Translations under genes and position numbers: made by a program
Shown: positions 7,977-15,198 of the stretch, in pieces
Numbering within the stretch: position 1 is the stretch's first letter
How the letters are laid out: each line of letters opens with the position of its first letter
Origin: Bdellovibrionales bacterium
GTDB taxonomy: Bacteria; Bdellovibrionota; UBA1018; CAIPTA01
Reading direction: 5' to 3'
DNA: 20,148 nucleotides
Assembly: GCA_021730855.1 (NCBI GenBank)
Contig: JAKFYM010000260.1
Span: forward strand, 1 to 20,148
The notes under the pieces: model-generated
Database searches by the model: none
What the model saw: the letters and a program-made list of their open reading frames with translations, nothing else
What the model was told of the DNA's origin: nothing

Positions 7977-9701
7977 TTAAAACTCTCTTCCAAAACTAAA
8001 GAAGAATTGAAGACCTGGCTCCGTGGTCGCGTCGAGCGCCGTGGGCCTGGCAATGAATCCACGAGCCAAACTTGCACGAATTGTTCCAATCGGAGAGTTG
8101 TAGCGAAGCCCCAACCCCGGTGCATAATACGTGGCGTGGGATAATTTTCTCGGTGCCTCGCCCCCTTTTGCCACATCGAGAAAAAGGAAGGGCTGAAGCT
8201 CCAGGGGAAACCAGCCTCCCGTGCGCAGCTCAAAGCCTTGGTATAGCATGGTGAGGAATCCGGGTCCCGTGGGGAGTTGTTTACGAGAAAATCCGCGGAT
8301 GTCGTCGTCGCCCCCAAGACGGAAGCGTTGGCTGGTGGGAATGTCGGCGGGGAGGGGCGAGCGCTGGTTGAAAAAATAGGAGCCCAGGAGGCCTCGCCAA
8401 CCAAGAATGAGAAAAGGAGGTTCCCAGCCGCCGACATTCCACAGGAGCTGGTGCTGCAGCACTCCCCGGTGCACGTTCTGCTCCGAGAGCACGGCCGCAA
8501 ACTGCGTGGAAGTTTCCAGGCTCACCATCCAGCCCTCACGCGGATCGGAAAGATAGTATTCAAAGAGATGACTCATGGCCGAGGTCTTGGTAACTAGGCG
8601 GATGGCGTCCACATGTCTCGGGCCATCCCCGCGGATCGTGGTCACTCGCTCGAAGAGGGGGCCGGCTTCCGCAGCCAGGCGAAGATCTTCGAATTCCCAG
8701 GAGTGCGCAAGGTTACTGCCTAGGTTTAGGGTGATGGTGTTGTATTGGTCTTCCACTTCGCGCCGTAAAGAGAATTGAGGCACGAGCTTTAGGCGCGAGC
8801 TGAGAATCGAAGGGAAATGATAGTGGAAGCGGCTTACCAGGCTTTGCTCACGAAAGGAGCCAAAGAGCGTGACCTCAAGAGAGTTGGCGGCTTTACTAAG
8901 GCGCGCCCATTTCATGGTGGCCCGCCCGAGCACGCCACGCTGAGTGTCGAATCCAGCTCCTGCAGTAAACAAACGAGGTAGGGCCGGCACAAAGCGGCGC
9001 ACGATCTGGACATTCTGGGTCCGGTCGCAGAGCACGTCGTAGTAGGTGCTGAGGTAGAGATCTTCCTGCAAAATGCGGTTGGAAGTGAGCTCGAGGAGAC
9101 GGATGTCGAAAAGCTGGCCCGGCCGAAAAGCAGTGAAGCGCTCGAGGATGGCGGGGTCGAGGTCGGATTGCCCCTGGGTCTCCACCTCGCCAAAATGGTA
9201 GGGCAAGCCCGCCAGCACGCCGAGGCGGATCTCGCCCGTATCGGTAAAGGCCTGAGGGGTGACGAGCGGGCAGGGGTAGCCTCTTTGCTGTAACTGGCGC
9301 TCCGACCAGCTGCTCGCTTCCTCGAGGGTTTTGGGGTTCATGGTCTCGCCCACGATGCCCCAGCGCTTTTGCCAGCGCCATTCGGGGGGAGCGCTCTGGA
9401 CGGTGAAGGCTTTCACTTCGAGCTCCGGGCCGGCCTCGACAAAAAGCGTTGTCCCCTCCTGACGAAAAACGGGATTATGAAAGCCACGCCCTTGCAGGAA
9501 GGCCGTGAGGAACAGCCGCTGCTGGGGGATGGGGATTTGCTGCCAATTGGGGCTGTCGGGATCGCCACATAGCCATTTTTCTTCGGTTTGGGAAAAGTCG
9601 ATTTCCTTTCCGCTACGGATCTCCACATTACAGAGTTTTGTGATTTCAGCGGCTTGGAGCGAGGAAGGGGCCAGAAGCGTCAAAAAAAAGGCAAAAAGCA
9701 T
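7977..9701 (-). CDS. tamA: TamA-type Omp85 outer-membrane protein (574 aa)
   Basis: Omp85-family outer-membrane protein. Residues 1-18 are a signal peptide (SLQAA end). About 24-235 has the size of three POTRA domains, as in TamA. The beta-barrel begins near 240 (LFTAGAGFDTQRG). The diagnostic loop-6 motif is present as GGDDDIRGF (463-471), carrying the conserved IRGF version of the VRGY/F motif. The chain ends in a beta-signal with terminal Phe (FFFSFGREF). The length, 574, is near E. coli TamA (577) and much shorter than BamA. It is directly followed by tamB, which identifies it as TamA rather than another Omp85 protein. The predicted ATG has only a distant, weak ribosome-binding site (GGAAAGAG, about 11 bases away). 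Confidence 0.94.
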   Translation of the reverse strand: MLFAFFLTLLAPSSLQAAEITKLCNVEIRSGKEIDFSQTEEKWLCGDPDSPNWQQIPIPQQRLFLTAFLQGRGFHNPVFRQEGTTLFVEAGPELEVKAFTVQSAPPEWRWQKRWGIVGETMNPKTLEEASSWSERQLQQRGYPCPLVTPQAFTDTGEIRLGVLAGLPYHFGEVETQGQSDLDPAILERFTAFRPGQLFDIRLLELTSNRILQEDLYLSTYYDVLCDRTQNVQIVRRFVPALPRLFTAGAGFDTQRGVLGRATMKWARLSKAANSLEVTLFGSFREQSLVSRFHYHFPSILSSRLKLVPQFSLRREVEDQYNTITLNLGSNLAHSWEFEDLRLAAEAGPLFERVTTIRGDGPRHVDAIRLVTKTSAMSHLFEYYLSDPREGWMVSLETSTQFAAVLSEQNVHRGVLQHQLLWNVGGWEPPFLILGWRGLLGSYFFNQRSPLPADIPTSQRFRLGGDDDIRGFSRKQLPTGPGFLTMLYQGFELRTGGWFPLELQPFLFLDVAKGGEAPRKLSHATYYAPGLGLRYNSPIGTIRASLARGFIARPTALDATTEPGLQFFFSFGREF

Positions 9702-9858
9702 AGGATTCTATACTCTTTCCCCAACGATTCTTGCAAGGCGGCATAAATGATTATGGAATTTTGTAATTTCTCGACGAAGAAAGCATGATTTCCGGGTGTC
9801 CAGCGGCCTGGGGAAAGCCCCCATTTTTAGAAAAAGGTAGAGCAGGGTGTTGAAAGGC

Positions 9859-9892
9859 TTGCAAATCACGGCGCATTGCAATATTTTGCGCC
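9859..9892 (+). promoter_or_regulatory. Candidate promoter and palindromic operator upstream of the 88-aa secreted protein gene
   Basis: A -35-like TTGCAA (9859-9864) is 17 bp from a -10-like TATTTT (9882-9887). The -10 lies within a perfect inverted repeat, GGCGCA (9870-9875) and TGCGCC (9887-9892), separated by 11 bases. The TTGCAA word also recurs at 9876-9881. A dimeric regulator bound here would block the promoter. Inference from pattern only. Confidence 0.4.
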
Positions 9893-9922
9893 CACTTCAC
9901 CCCCCTCTTGAAAGGACTGTCC

Positions 9923-10189
9923 ATGAAAGTATTTTCTCTCCTTTTTGTTCTCCTCTCCCCCCTGGCTCATGCGGAAGAAAAGGTCTGCGGCGTGATCGCT
10001 CAAGACAGTTTGCAGTTTTTCTTGGCCTCCGGAGAAGGAATTGAGCAAAACGTGGTGCGTCTCGTGCCCCTCAGCTCCGAAATTCGCACCCAGCTTTTGA
10101 AAGCCGCTCCGAACACCAGCCTCTGTGTGGAAGGGGAGTTTTCCAGCGTGAACGACCAGTTTAATTTCTACGTTCGTTCGATTCAGTAA
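9923..10189 (+). CDS. Small exported protein of unknown function (88 aa)
   Basis: I do not recognise this family. It has a clear signal peptide, cleaved after AHA (residue 17), leaving about 71 residues with two Cys (22 and 68) that could form one disulfide. The mature part alternates short strands and one helix (SEIRTQLLKAA, about 52-62) and ends in FNFYVRSIQ. The pattern is compatible with a small OB-like beta-barrel, which is only a guess. The ATG at 9923 is chosen because AAAGGA stands six bases upstream and the signal peptide begins exactly there; an upstream TTG at 9908 would lie before that site. The next exported-protein gene begins 22 bp downstream, so the two form an operon. Confidence 0.8.
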   Translation: MKVFSLLFVLLSPLAHAEEKVCGVIAQDSLQFFLASGEGIEQNVVRLVPLSSEIRTQLLKAAPNTSLCVEGEFSSVNDQFNFYVRSIQ

Positions 10190-10211
10190 GTTTCCGCAAA
10201 GGGATTGAGCC

Positions 10212-10727
10212 ATGAAGACCTTTCTACTTGCGGTCCTAGCCATTAGCTTTATTGCCAATCCAATTCTTTCGCAGAAAGCCCTAGCGGAAGATCCGCATTT
10301 TTTGCTCCATCCTAGCGAGGAGGAAAGAAATAGTTTTGGGGGTAAGGCAACTGATTTTGGCTTATGGACGTGCATAGGAGCGAGTGGCCTAGGGGGCAGC
10401 GCTGGAGTAATGGCCATTCTTTTAAGTAGAGGCACTTCTGCCGAGATCCGTTTTTACGGAGGCATAGTAGCCGCAACTGCGGCCGCGGGTGCGGCCTGTG
10501 GGTTGGTTATAGGGGATCGTGCTGGAAGGGTTGACCTTCGCGCATTTTCCGAAATGGCCCTGCAAAGACTGAAAGAAAATTTCGCCCGGGCTTCTGACGT
10601 GCTCTACGATATGGAAGGCAATGGCCTTTCCGCCGAAGAGGCCGCCGAGATCCATTTTCCTGACCCTGCGGAGCGAGCCGAATTTTTGAGTGAGCTAGAG
10701 CGGATTAGGGCGGACGTAGAAAACTAA
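10212..10727 (+). CDS. Exported or membrane protein with two Gly/Ala-rich hydrophobic segments (171 aa)
   Basis: Not recognised. Residues 1-25 are a signal peptide (ending ALA before EDPHF). Two hydrophobic, Gly/Ala-rich helices follow at about 50-72 and 81-101, each with one Cys (54 and 96), separated by a short RGTSAE turn. This gives a helical hairpin in the membrane with a charged C-terminal tail (102-171). The tail has helix-forming segments and FPDPAERAEFLSELER near 149-164. GlyxxxGly-type packing in the hairpin suggests oligomerisation or a small membrane pore or anchor, but no function can be assigned. The ATG has AAGGGA about nine bases upstream. It is the second gene of the operon starting at 9923. 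A small A/T-rich hairpin lies 27 bp after the stop. Confidence 0.8.
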   Translation: MKTFLLAVLAISFIANPILSQKALAEDPHFLLHPSEEERNSFGGKATDFGLWTCIGASGLGGSAGVMAILLSRGTSAEIRFYGGIVAATAAAGAACGLVIGDRAGRVDLRAFSEMALQRLKENFARASDVLYDMEGNGLSAEEAAEIHFPDPAERAEFLSELERIRADVEN

Positions 10728-10753
10728 GAGACGTTTCGTTGCTGCGCAAAGCT

Positions 10754-10771
10754 TAGAAACAAAAGTTTCTA
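10754..10771 (+). terminator. Weak hairpin after the two-gene exported-protein operon
   Basis: TAGAAAC and GTTTCTA form a perfect 7-bp stem with an AAAA loop. Only a short T run follows, so it may be a weak terminator or an mRNA 3' end. It also lies in the leader region of the Hsp70-like gene. Confidence 0.3.
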
Positions 10772-10803
10772 TTTACTGCCATAGTGTTCTCGGTGACTCT
10801 ACA

Positions 10804-12069
10804 ATGTCCATGATCTACGCCATCGACTTTGGCACCTCCAATTCCCTCCTAGGTGCGGCCAGCGCCCAGCAGCTCTACGATCCCATACCACTCGATCCCG
10901 AGGCCAAGGATCCCAGTGTATTGCGGTCCATTTTGTATCTGCCCAAGCCAGATCTTTGCTATTTCGGCGTGAAGGCCACCCAAGAATACCTAGCGAATGA
11001 TATGGATGGCAGGCTCATTCGCTCGATCAAGAAATTCCTGCCTATGCGCAGCTTTGTCGGCACCTTTGTAAACAACAAAGCATTTTACCTTGAAGATATT
11101 GTCGCCACCTTCCTGGGAGAAATGCGCCGAAGGGCAAATGCTCATTTTAAAAAAGATGTAGACTCCGTGCTGCTGGGGCGGCCGGCGCGCTTCTCCGACA
11201 ACGAGGCCGATGATCGTTTCGCCGAAGACAGGTTAAAAACGGCCGCACACAAGGCCGGGTTTCGCCATGTGGAATTTTGTGCTGAGCCACTGGCGGCGGC
11301 TTATGAGTTTAAGACCACGCTCTTGGAGCCAAAAATTGTTTTTGTGGCCGATTTCGGCGGCGGGACCTCCGATTTTACGGTGATTCGCATTGGACCCAAA
11401 GACCAGGATGCGCTCGAGGTATTGTCCCTCGGTGGAGTTTCCTTTGCGGGGGACGCTCTCGACGGATCTCTCATGCGCGGGCGCATCGCCCGACACTTTG
11501 GGTCCGAGGTGCAATACCAAGTGCCTTTTGGTTCCAATGTGCTGACAATGCCCAAACTACTCATGGAGAAAATATGCTCCCCAGCGGAAATTTCCGTGCT
11601 CCGCGACCGTGAATACCAAGAGTTTTTTCGTAATCTGCGCTCGTGGACGCTAGATCCCGAAGACAACCATAAAATGGACAACCTTTCGAACCTGGTCCAC
11701 GAGCAAATCGGTTTTTCTGTTTTTGAAGAAATCGAGGCCACGAAACGAAAGTTATCTGAGGCGGAAAGCGCAGAGTTTGCCTTTCGTTATTCCAGCATGG
11801 ATCTGCGGGAGCGATTTACTCGGGGCGAGTTTGAAACCTATGCAGGTGGCGTGATTCATAAAATTTTAAAATCCATGGACGAAACCATGAAGGCCGCACA
11901 AATCGAGTATAGCGATGTGGATTTAGTCTGTGCCACGGGCGGAACTGCCAAGGTGTTTGCCTTGCGTGCCGCGCTCGCCGCGCGTTTTGGCGAAGAGAAG
12001 ATTCAGCAGCATAAGAACTTTCACTCGATTGTGTATGGATTGTCGCGGGTGGCGCAGGGATTGCTTTAG
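10804..12069 (+). CDS. yegD: YegD-like Hsp70-family protein without substrate-binding domain (421 aa)
   Basis: The protein has the actin-like ATPase fold of Hsp70 but stops after it. The phosphate-1 motif is IDFGTSNS (7-14), the connecting segment EPLAAAYE (161-168), phosphate-2 DFGGGTSDF (183-191) and the adenosine motif ATGGTAKV (377-384). At 421 residues there is no room for the beta-sandwich and lid that bind peptides in DnaK. Size and motif wording match the YegD-type family (E. coli YegD about 450), cytoplasmic proteins of poorly known role. No DnaJ or GrpE gene is near. The ATG at 10804 is used, with a weak GGTGA about nine bases upstream; Met3 at 10810 is an alternative. It stands alone between an exported-protein operon and a convergent hydrolase gene. 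The gene symbol indicates family, not proven orthology. Confidence 0.9.
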   Translation: MSMIYAIDFGTSNSLLGAASAQQLYDPIPLDPEAKDPSVLRSILYLPKPDLCYFGVKATQEYLANDMDGRLIRSIKKFLPMRSFVGTFVNNKAFYLEDIVATFLGEMRRRANAHFKKDVDSVLLGRPARFSDNEADDRFAEDRLKTAAHKAGFRHVEFCAEPLAAAYEFKTTLLEPKIVFVADFGGGTSDFTVIRIGPKDQDALEVLSLGGVSFAGDALDGSLMRGRIARHFGSEVQYQVPFGSNVLTMPKLLMEKICSPAEISVLRDREYQEFFRNLRSWTLDPEDNHKMDNLSNLVHEQIGFSVFEEIEATKRKLSEAESAEFAFRYSSMDLRERFTRGEFETYAGGVIHKILKSMDETMKAAQIEYSDVDLVCATGGTAKVFALRAALAARFGEEKIQQHKNFHSIVYGLSRVAQGLL

Positions 12070-12145
12070 AGTCGTCATGGAGTTGCTACTGGGCCAAGCT
12101 TATTTTTTTAGCCTTCGGCTTAGTGACCTATAGTTGTTGAGGATG

Positions 12146-12181
12146 GGAGCCGTTCAAAACGTAATGAATGGTGACGGCTCC
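12146..12181. terminator. Hairpin between the convergent Hsp70-like and SGNH genes
   Basis: GGAGCCGT (12146-12153) and ACGGCTCC (12174-12181) form a perfect 8-bp inverted repeat with a 20-base loop. There is no clear T tract on either side. Its place between convergent genes suggests a bidirectional transcript end, with low certainty. Confidence 0.35.
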
Positions 12182-12197
12182 TGTTCTCACGATTTCG

Positions 12198-12869
12198 TCA
12201 ATCCACGCAGAGACTCTGCGTCTCCAAGATCCGATCGCGCAAACGGTTGCCGGCCTCAAGATAGCCCGCCCTCGATGGATGCGTCTTATTGTTCCGCAGT
12301 TGGTACTGATTACGCAGATCCCATACGTCGATGAGTTGCAGGTTGGCGGGCGGAAAGTTCGCGAGCTCTTCCCGAAAGATATTGGCGATATTTTGCATAT
12401 AGGCCGTGTGGTTCGAATAGCCCGAAGCCGTGGTGGTGAGCCAGTAGCAGGTGAGGTCGTGATCCACGCAGGTCTGCGCCATAGCTCGCACGCGATCGGC
12501 GTAGATCGCCCGCCACGTTTCGGCTTCGCTCAGCTGCGCTAAAGAAATTTTATTCACGTCATCGATGAATTGGCCGTCGTTGGTGCCCAACCAAATCACG
12601 ACAATCTCTCCCGGTTGCAAAGCGTGCGCGGCGATGTCGCGCTGGAAGCTGGCGAGGGTGTCGAAGTAACCGAAGCGGGCGAGCCCTCGCGTATGACGGG
12701 CGCCGTTGATCATTTCCGGATTCCATTCGCGGGCCACATACTGGACGATTCCTTCGGCCAGGGAGTCCCCGACGACGAGGACGCGGCCAGCATAGGGCAT
12801 GGCGCCGGGTTCACAGGCCGGGGCGGGGAGGGATAGGAAAAAAGTGAGCAAAAGGGTTAGTCGACGCAT
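12198..12869 (-). CDS. Secreted SGNH/GDSL-family hydrolase-like protein (223 aa)
   Basis: SGNH hydrolases are esterases, lipases or acetyl-carbohydrate esterases. The signal peptide ends near PAPA (residue 18), so this one acts outside the inner membrane. Block I is GDSLAEG with nucleophile Ser36; a Gly near residue 62 (RGLARFG) can serve block II; block III is GTND (95-98), with Asn97 for the oxyanion hole. In block V the family expects Asp-x-x-His; here the sequence is NKTHPSRAGY with His197 but Asn194 in the Asp place. The enzyme may work as a Ser-His dyad or be altered. Four Cys (19, 134, 141, 221) fit an exported protein. GCGGAG lies about six bases before the ATG. Substrate is unknown. 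Confidence 0.88.
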   Translation of the reverse strand: MRRLTLLLTFFLSLPAPACEPGAMPYAGRVLVVGDSLAEGIVQYVAREWNPEMINGARHTRGLARFGYFDTLASFQRDIAAHALQPGEIVVIWLGTNDGQFIDDVNKISLAQLSEAETWRAIYADRVRAMAQTCVDHDLTCYWLTTTASGYSNHTAYMQNIANIFREELANFPPANLQLIDVWDLRNQYQLRNNKTHPSRAGYLEAGNRLRDRILETQSLCVD

Positions 12870-13037
12870 AAGTACTCCGCTGATTGGAAGATAGGCTTTT
12901 ATCGGGAAAGATTGCGTTGCGTCAATTATTTTTGATGTTGCTACCGGTCCTGAATGTGAAGTCCCTAGTGGGAATCGTGTTGACCACGATTATTGTGGGA
13001 TTCGGAGAGTGCCGCTAACTCACTTCGAGTAAAGTGT

Positions 13038-13538
13038 TTAGAAGCCGACGTTAACAGTACTCATTTCCACAATAGCTTGGTCTTGTTCGAGATTAGGAGG
13101 GCAAGCAGGAGGTTCACTGAGTTTCCGGTAACGGTTTTCTGGACGAAAATTTCGCGCGATTGTCACGAGTACTTTACTGTCCTGGGGTTCACCGGCCTCA
13201 CGGCAAAAAGCTTCCACTGTTTTTCCCGATGGGCAAAGATAAATTGAAACATCTTCCTGCACTCCGTACAGGACGGACTCTCCGTTAATGATTGCCGGCC
13301 GATCCGTGGAGCGCTGCAAATTCTTGGCAATGGATACGCAGCTTGCCGCCTGAATGCCATGGGATTTTTCGGGGAAAAATCGCAGATTAAACAAACGAAT
13401 ATAGGGATCGAGCGTCCATGTGGGTGGCGCTGGTAGCACCTGGGTAAGCAGGACTTGGTCGTCGGCATCGACAAAGGTCTGGGGGCACGCAGCCCAAGCG
13501 GAGAGAGGCAGAAAAAGGGAAGCTAGAAAAATGCGCAT
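13038..13538 (-). CDS. Secreted Cys-containing protein of unknown function (166 aa)
   Basis: Not recognised. A signal peptide ends at SAWA (residue 16), and the mature protein starts ACPQTF. Five Cys are visible (18, 67, 102, 112, 146), so two disulfides plus one free Cys are possible. The rest is a mix of strands and loops, with Pro-rich stretches at 35-45 and 143-148, and no repeats or membrane segments. AAAGGAGC stands six bases before the ATG, a strong ribosome-binding site. It is followed on the same strand by the SGNH hydrolase gene, 168 bp away, so co-transcription is uncertain. The 347 bp on its upstream side (13539-13885) hold no gene, only inverted repeats and the tRNA terminator. 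Confidence 0.8.
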   Translation of the reverse strand: MRIFLASLFLPLSAWAACPQTFVDADDQVLLTQVLPAPPTWTLDPYIRLFNLRFFPEKSHGIQAASCVSIAKNLQRSTDRPAIINGESVLYGVQEDVSIYLCPSGKTVEAFCREAGEPQDSKVLVTIARNFRPENRYRKLSEPPACPPNLEQDQAIVEMSTVNVGF

Positions 13539-13734
13539 AGAAAGCTCCTTTGGACGGAGCCTATCTTTATGATGCTGTGGGTCACGAGGTCAAGTCAAAA
13601 GTAAGAGTGAAAGGGCTGATTTTTTCCAACGCCCTTCTAATTTTAAAGGTCACGTCCAAGTACACGTTATTGCCTGAATTTCATTTTTCGAAAACCCATG
13701 CGGTGTGCGCTTTTTCTTCGGAGTTCAAAAGCAA

Positions 13735-13761
13735 AGAGCTCAATGTATTAGGTTGAGCTCT
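13735..13761. repeat. Perfect 9-bp inverted repeat in the intergenic region
   Basis: AGAGCTCAA (13735-13743) and TTGAGCTCT (13753-13761) form a perfect hairpin with a 9-base loop. On the minus strand it is followed by T-rich sequence (TTTGCTTTTG), so it could be a backup terminator beyond the tRNA-Ala terminator. It lies in the gene-free stretch 13539-13885, where I see no other strong signal. Confidence 0.4.
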
Positions 13762-13844
13762 CGCTAAGAATTGCTTACTGAAAATGAACGTTTGTGAAAT
13801 TAAACTCAGGAGTGCTTCTCCCCTACCGTCAGCACCCACCAAAC

Positions 13845-13883
13845 AAAAAAACCGCCACCACCTTACGGTGACGTCGGTTTTTT
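13845..13883 (-). terminator. Rho-independent terminator of tRNA-Ala
   Basis: Read on the minus strand, ACCGACGTCACC (13878-13867) pairs with GGTGGTGGCGGT (13862-13851) with one A-G mismatch, closing a GTAA tetraloop of the GNRA type, and is followed by seven T. An A run before the stem can pair with the T run. It begins a few bases after the tRNA CCA end. Confidence 0.9.
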
Positions 13884-13885
13884 GT

Positions 13886-13961
13886 TGGTGGACGTTAACG
13901 GATTTGAACCGTTGACCCCCTGCTTGCAAAGCAGGTGCTCTACCAACTGAGCTAAACGCCC
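13886..13961 (-). tRNA. tRNA-Ala (anticodon TGC)
   Basis: The minus strand folds into a full 76-base cloverleaf: acceptor GGGCGTT/AACGTCC (one G-T pair), D stem GCTC/GAGC, anticodon stem CCTGC/GCAGG with loop TTTGCAA (anticodon TGC), T stem AACGG/CCGTT with loop TTCAAAT. The discriminator is A and the CCA end is encoded. TGC reads GCA and, with wobble, other Ala codons. It lies 44 bp after hldD on the same strand and just before a strong terminator, so it may also be transcribed from hldD; a weak promoter of its own is possible. Confidence 0.97.
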
Positions 13962-13974
13962 TCACAGAGACGAA

Positions 13975-14003
13975 AACTTATGCGAAAAGCGGCAAGCTTT
14001 CAA
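13975..14003 (-). promoter_or_regulatory. Weak candidate promoter for tRNA-Ala
   Basis: On the minus strand TTGAAA (-35, 5/6 match) is 17 bp from TAAGTT (poor -10), ending about 13 bases before the tRNA 5' end. It lies in the 44-bp gap after the hldD stop. Spacing is right but the -10 is weak. Confidence 0.3.
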
Positions 14004-14005
14004 GA

Positions 14006-15085
14006 CTATTGGAAATTTTTCGCGTCAACAGGGGCCGTTGGTTCGTTTTGGAGCAGCCACTGCACGTAGGAGGCGACGCCCTCTTCGAGGCTTAGGAAGG
14101 ATCCCTGGTAGCCTGCCTTTTGCGTATGCGCCATATCGGCTTCGGTGAAATATTGGTAGGCCTTACGGAATTGAGGGGGAGTGTCGATCCACTCGACCTG
14201 CATTTTTTTGCCTAAGCTCGCGAAAAGCGCCTCCATCAGGGCGTAGAAGGTGCGGGCCTTGCCGGTGCCGCAGTTGTAGAGGCCGGAGGCCGGGCGTTTT
14301 TGCGCCACAAAGTCGACGAGCTTCACGATATCGCTCACGTGAATGAAGTCGCGGCTCTGTTCCCCGTCCTTCACTTCCGGGTGATGGGAACGGAAGAGGC
14401 GGCAGGCGCCGGTGCGCTGGATATGGCGGTAGCTATGGAGCACGGCACTGGCCATCGCGCCCTTATGGGATTCGTGGGGGCCATAGACATTAAAAAATTT
14501 CAGGCCATACCAAAAGGGTGGGGTGCGCCCGGCCTTGGCCTCTTCATGGGCCCAGAGGTCAAAGTCTTGTTTGGATTGGCCGTAGGGGTTTAGGGGCTTG
14601 AGCTGGAAGGCAGTTTCCCAGGAATCGGAAAAGCCATGCTCTCCGGCTCCGTAGGTGGCGCCGCTGCTGGCGTAAATCAGGGGCACGCGGTGCTGGGTGC
14701 ACCATTGCCAAATGGATTTTGTGTATTCCACGTTCCATTGGTCGAGGAAATCCTTGCGGGTCTCGGCGGTGTTGGTACAGGCGCCCAAGTGAATCACGAG
14801 CTCGATGCGCTCGCCCGGGGGGAGCAACACATTTTCTTTGGCGGTTTTGTCCCGGGCTTCGGGGCCAATGGCCTGGAGGATTTTGGGAAAATAGGCGCGG
14901 TCGAGCACCTTGAGTCCATCTTGGTCGCCCTTGCCGGTAGCCCAGTCCCAGGTGGAAGCTTCGGTGGGGAGGTACTTTCGCGCGCGGAAATGCTCGGGAT
15001 GGTCCACGAGCAGCAAGCGTTCTTTTTTGTAGAAGTCAGCCACATGGCTGCCAATAAAGCCAGCGGCGCCGGTGAGGATAATCAT
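14006..15085 (-). CDS. hldD: ADP-L-glycero-D-manno-heptose 6-epimerase (359 aa)
   Basis: HldD converts ADP-D-glycero-manno-heptose to the L-glycero form for the lipopolysaccharide inner core. It is an extended short-chain dehydrogenase with an N-terminal NAD(P) motif GAAGFIG (6-12), LGACTNTAE (100-108, like the GACSSTTE of E. coli), YASSGATYG (138-146), the catalytic YxxxK pair Tyr168/Lys172 (YGQSK), and the signature FFNVYGPHESHKGAMAS near 197-213 that separates HldD from UDP-sugar epimerases. It is about 50 residues longer than E. coli HldD (310), about 25 of them between the Rossmann start and the GAC motif (about 45-95). The ATG has no clear ribosome-binding site. It follows the polyamine gene on the same strand after a strong terminator, so it probably has its own promoter. 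Confidence 0.93.
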   Translation of the reverse strand: MIILTGAAGFIGSHVADFYKKERLLLVDHPEHFRARKYLPTEASTWDWATGKGDQDGLKVLDRAYFPKILQAIGPEARDKTAKENVLLPPGERIELVIHLGACTNTAETRKDFLDQWNVEYTKSIWQWCTQHRVPLIYASSGATYGAGEHGFSDSWETAFQLKPLNPYGQSKQDFDLWAHEEAKAGRTPPFWYGLKFFNVYGPHESHKGAMASAVLHSYRHIQRTGACRLFRSHHPEVKDGEQSRDFIHVSDIVKLVDFVAQKRPASGLYNCGTGKARTFYALMEALFASLGKKMQVEWIDTPPQFRKAYQYFTEADMAHTQKAGYQGSFLSLEEGVASYVQWLLQNEPTAPVDAKNFQ

Positions 15086-15139
15086 GCAGGGACTTTACAC
15101 CCGCTCCCAGCCTGCGGAAAGCCTTGGTTTTTTGCGGGC

Positions 15140-15177
15140 AAAAAAAATCGCGGCTGGCAAAAAGGGCGCCAGCCGCG
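15140..15177 (-). terminator. Rho-independent terminator after the deoxyhypusine-synthase-like gene
   Basis: On the minus strand CGCGGCTGGC (15177-15168) pairs perfectly with GCCAGCCGCG (15158-15149), a 10-bp GC-rich stem, followed by A and eight T (15148-15140). It separates the polyamine gene from hldD. Confidence 0.93.
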
Positions 15178-15198
15178 TTCTAGGAAATTCGTGAAGAA

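Noticed and set aside
9702..9735. Leaderless tamA promoter (TTGCAA, 18 bp, TATAGA)
   Set aside because: The -10 would end only five bases before the ATG, placing the start of transcription at or inside the codon; too close to accept.
9908..9922. Upstream TTG start for the 88-aa protein
   Set aside because: It lies before the AAAGGA site that serves the ATG at 9923 and only adds five residues before a clean signal peptide.
12836..12869. Lipoprotein signal in the SGNH hydrolase (PAPAC)
   Set aside because: The residue three before the Cys is Ala and Pro stands at -2, unlike a lipobox; an ordinary signal peptidase I site fits better.
12973..12991. Inverted repeat AATCGTG / CACGATT in the gap before the SGNH gene
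   Set aside because: Only 7 bp with a 5-base loop and no T tract; could be an operator but nothing else supports it.
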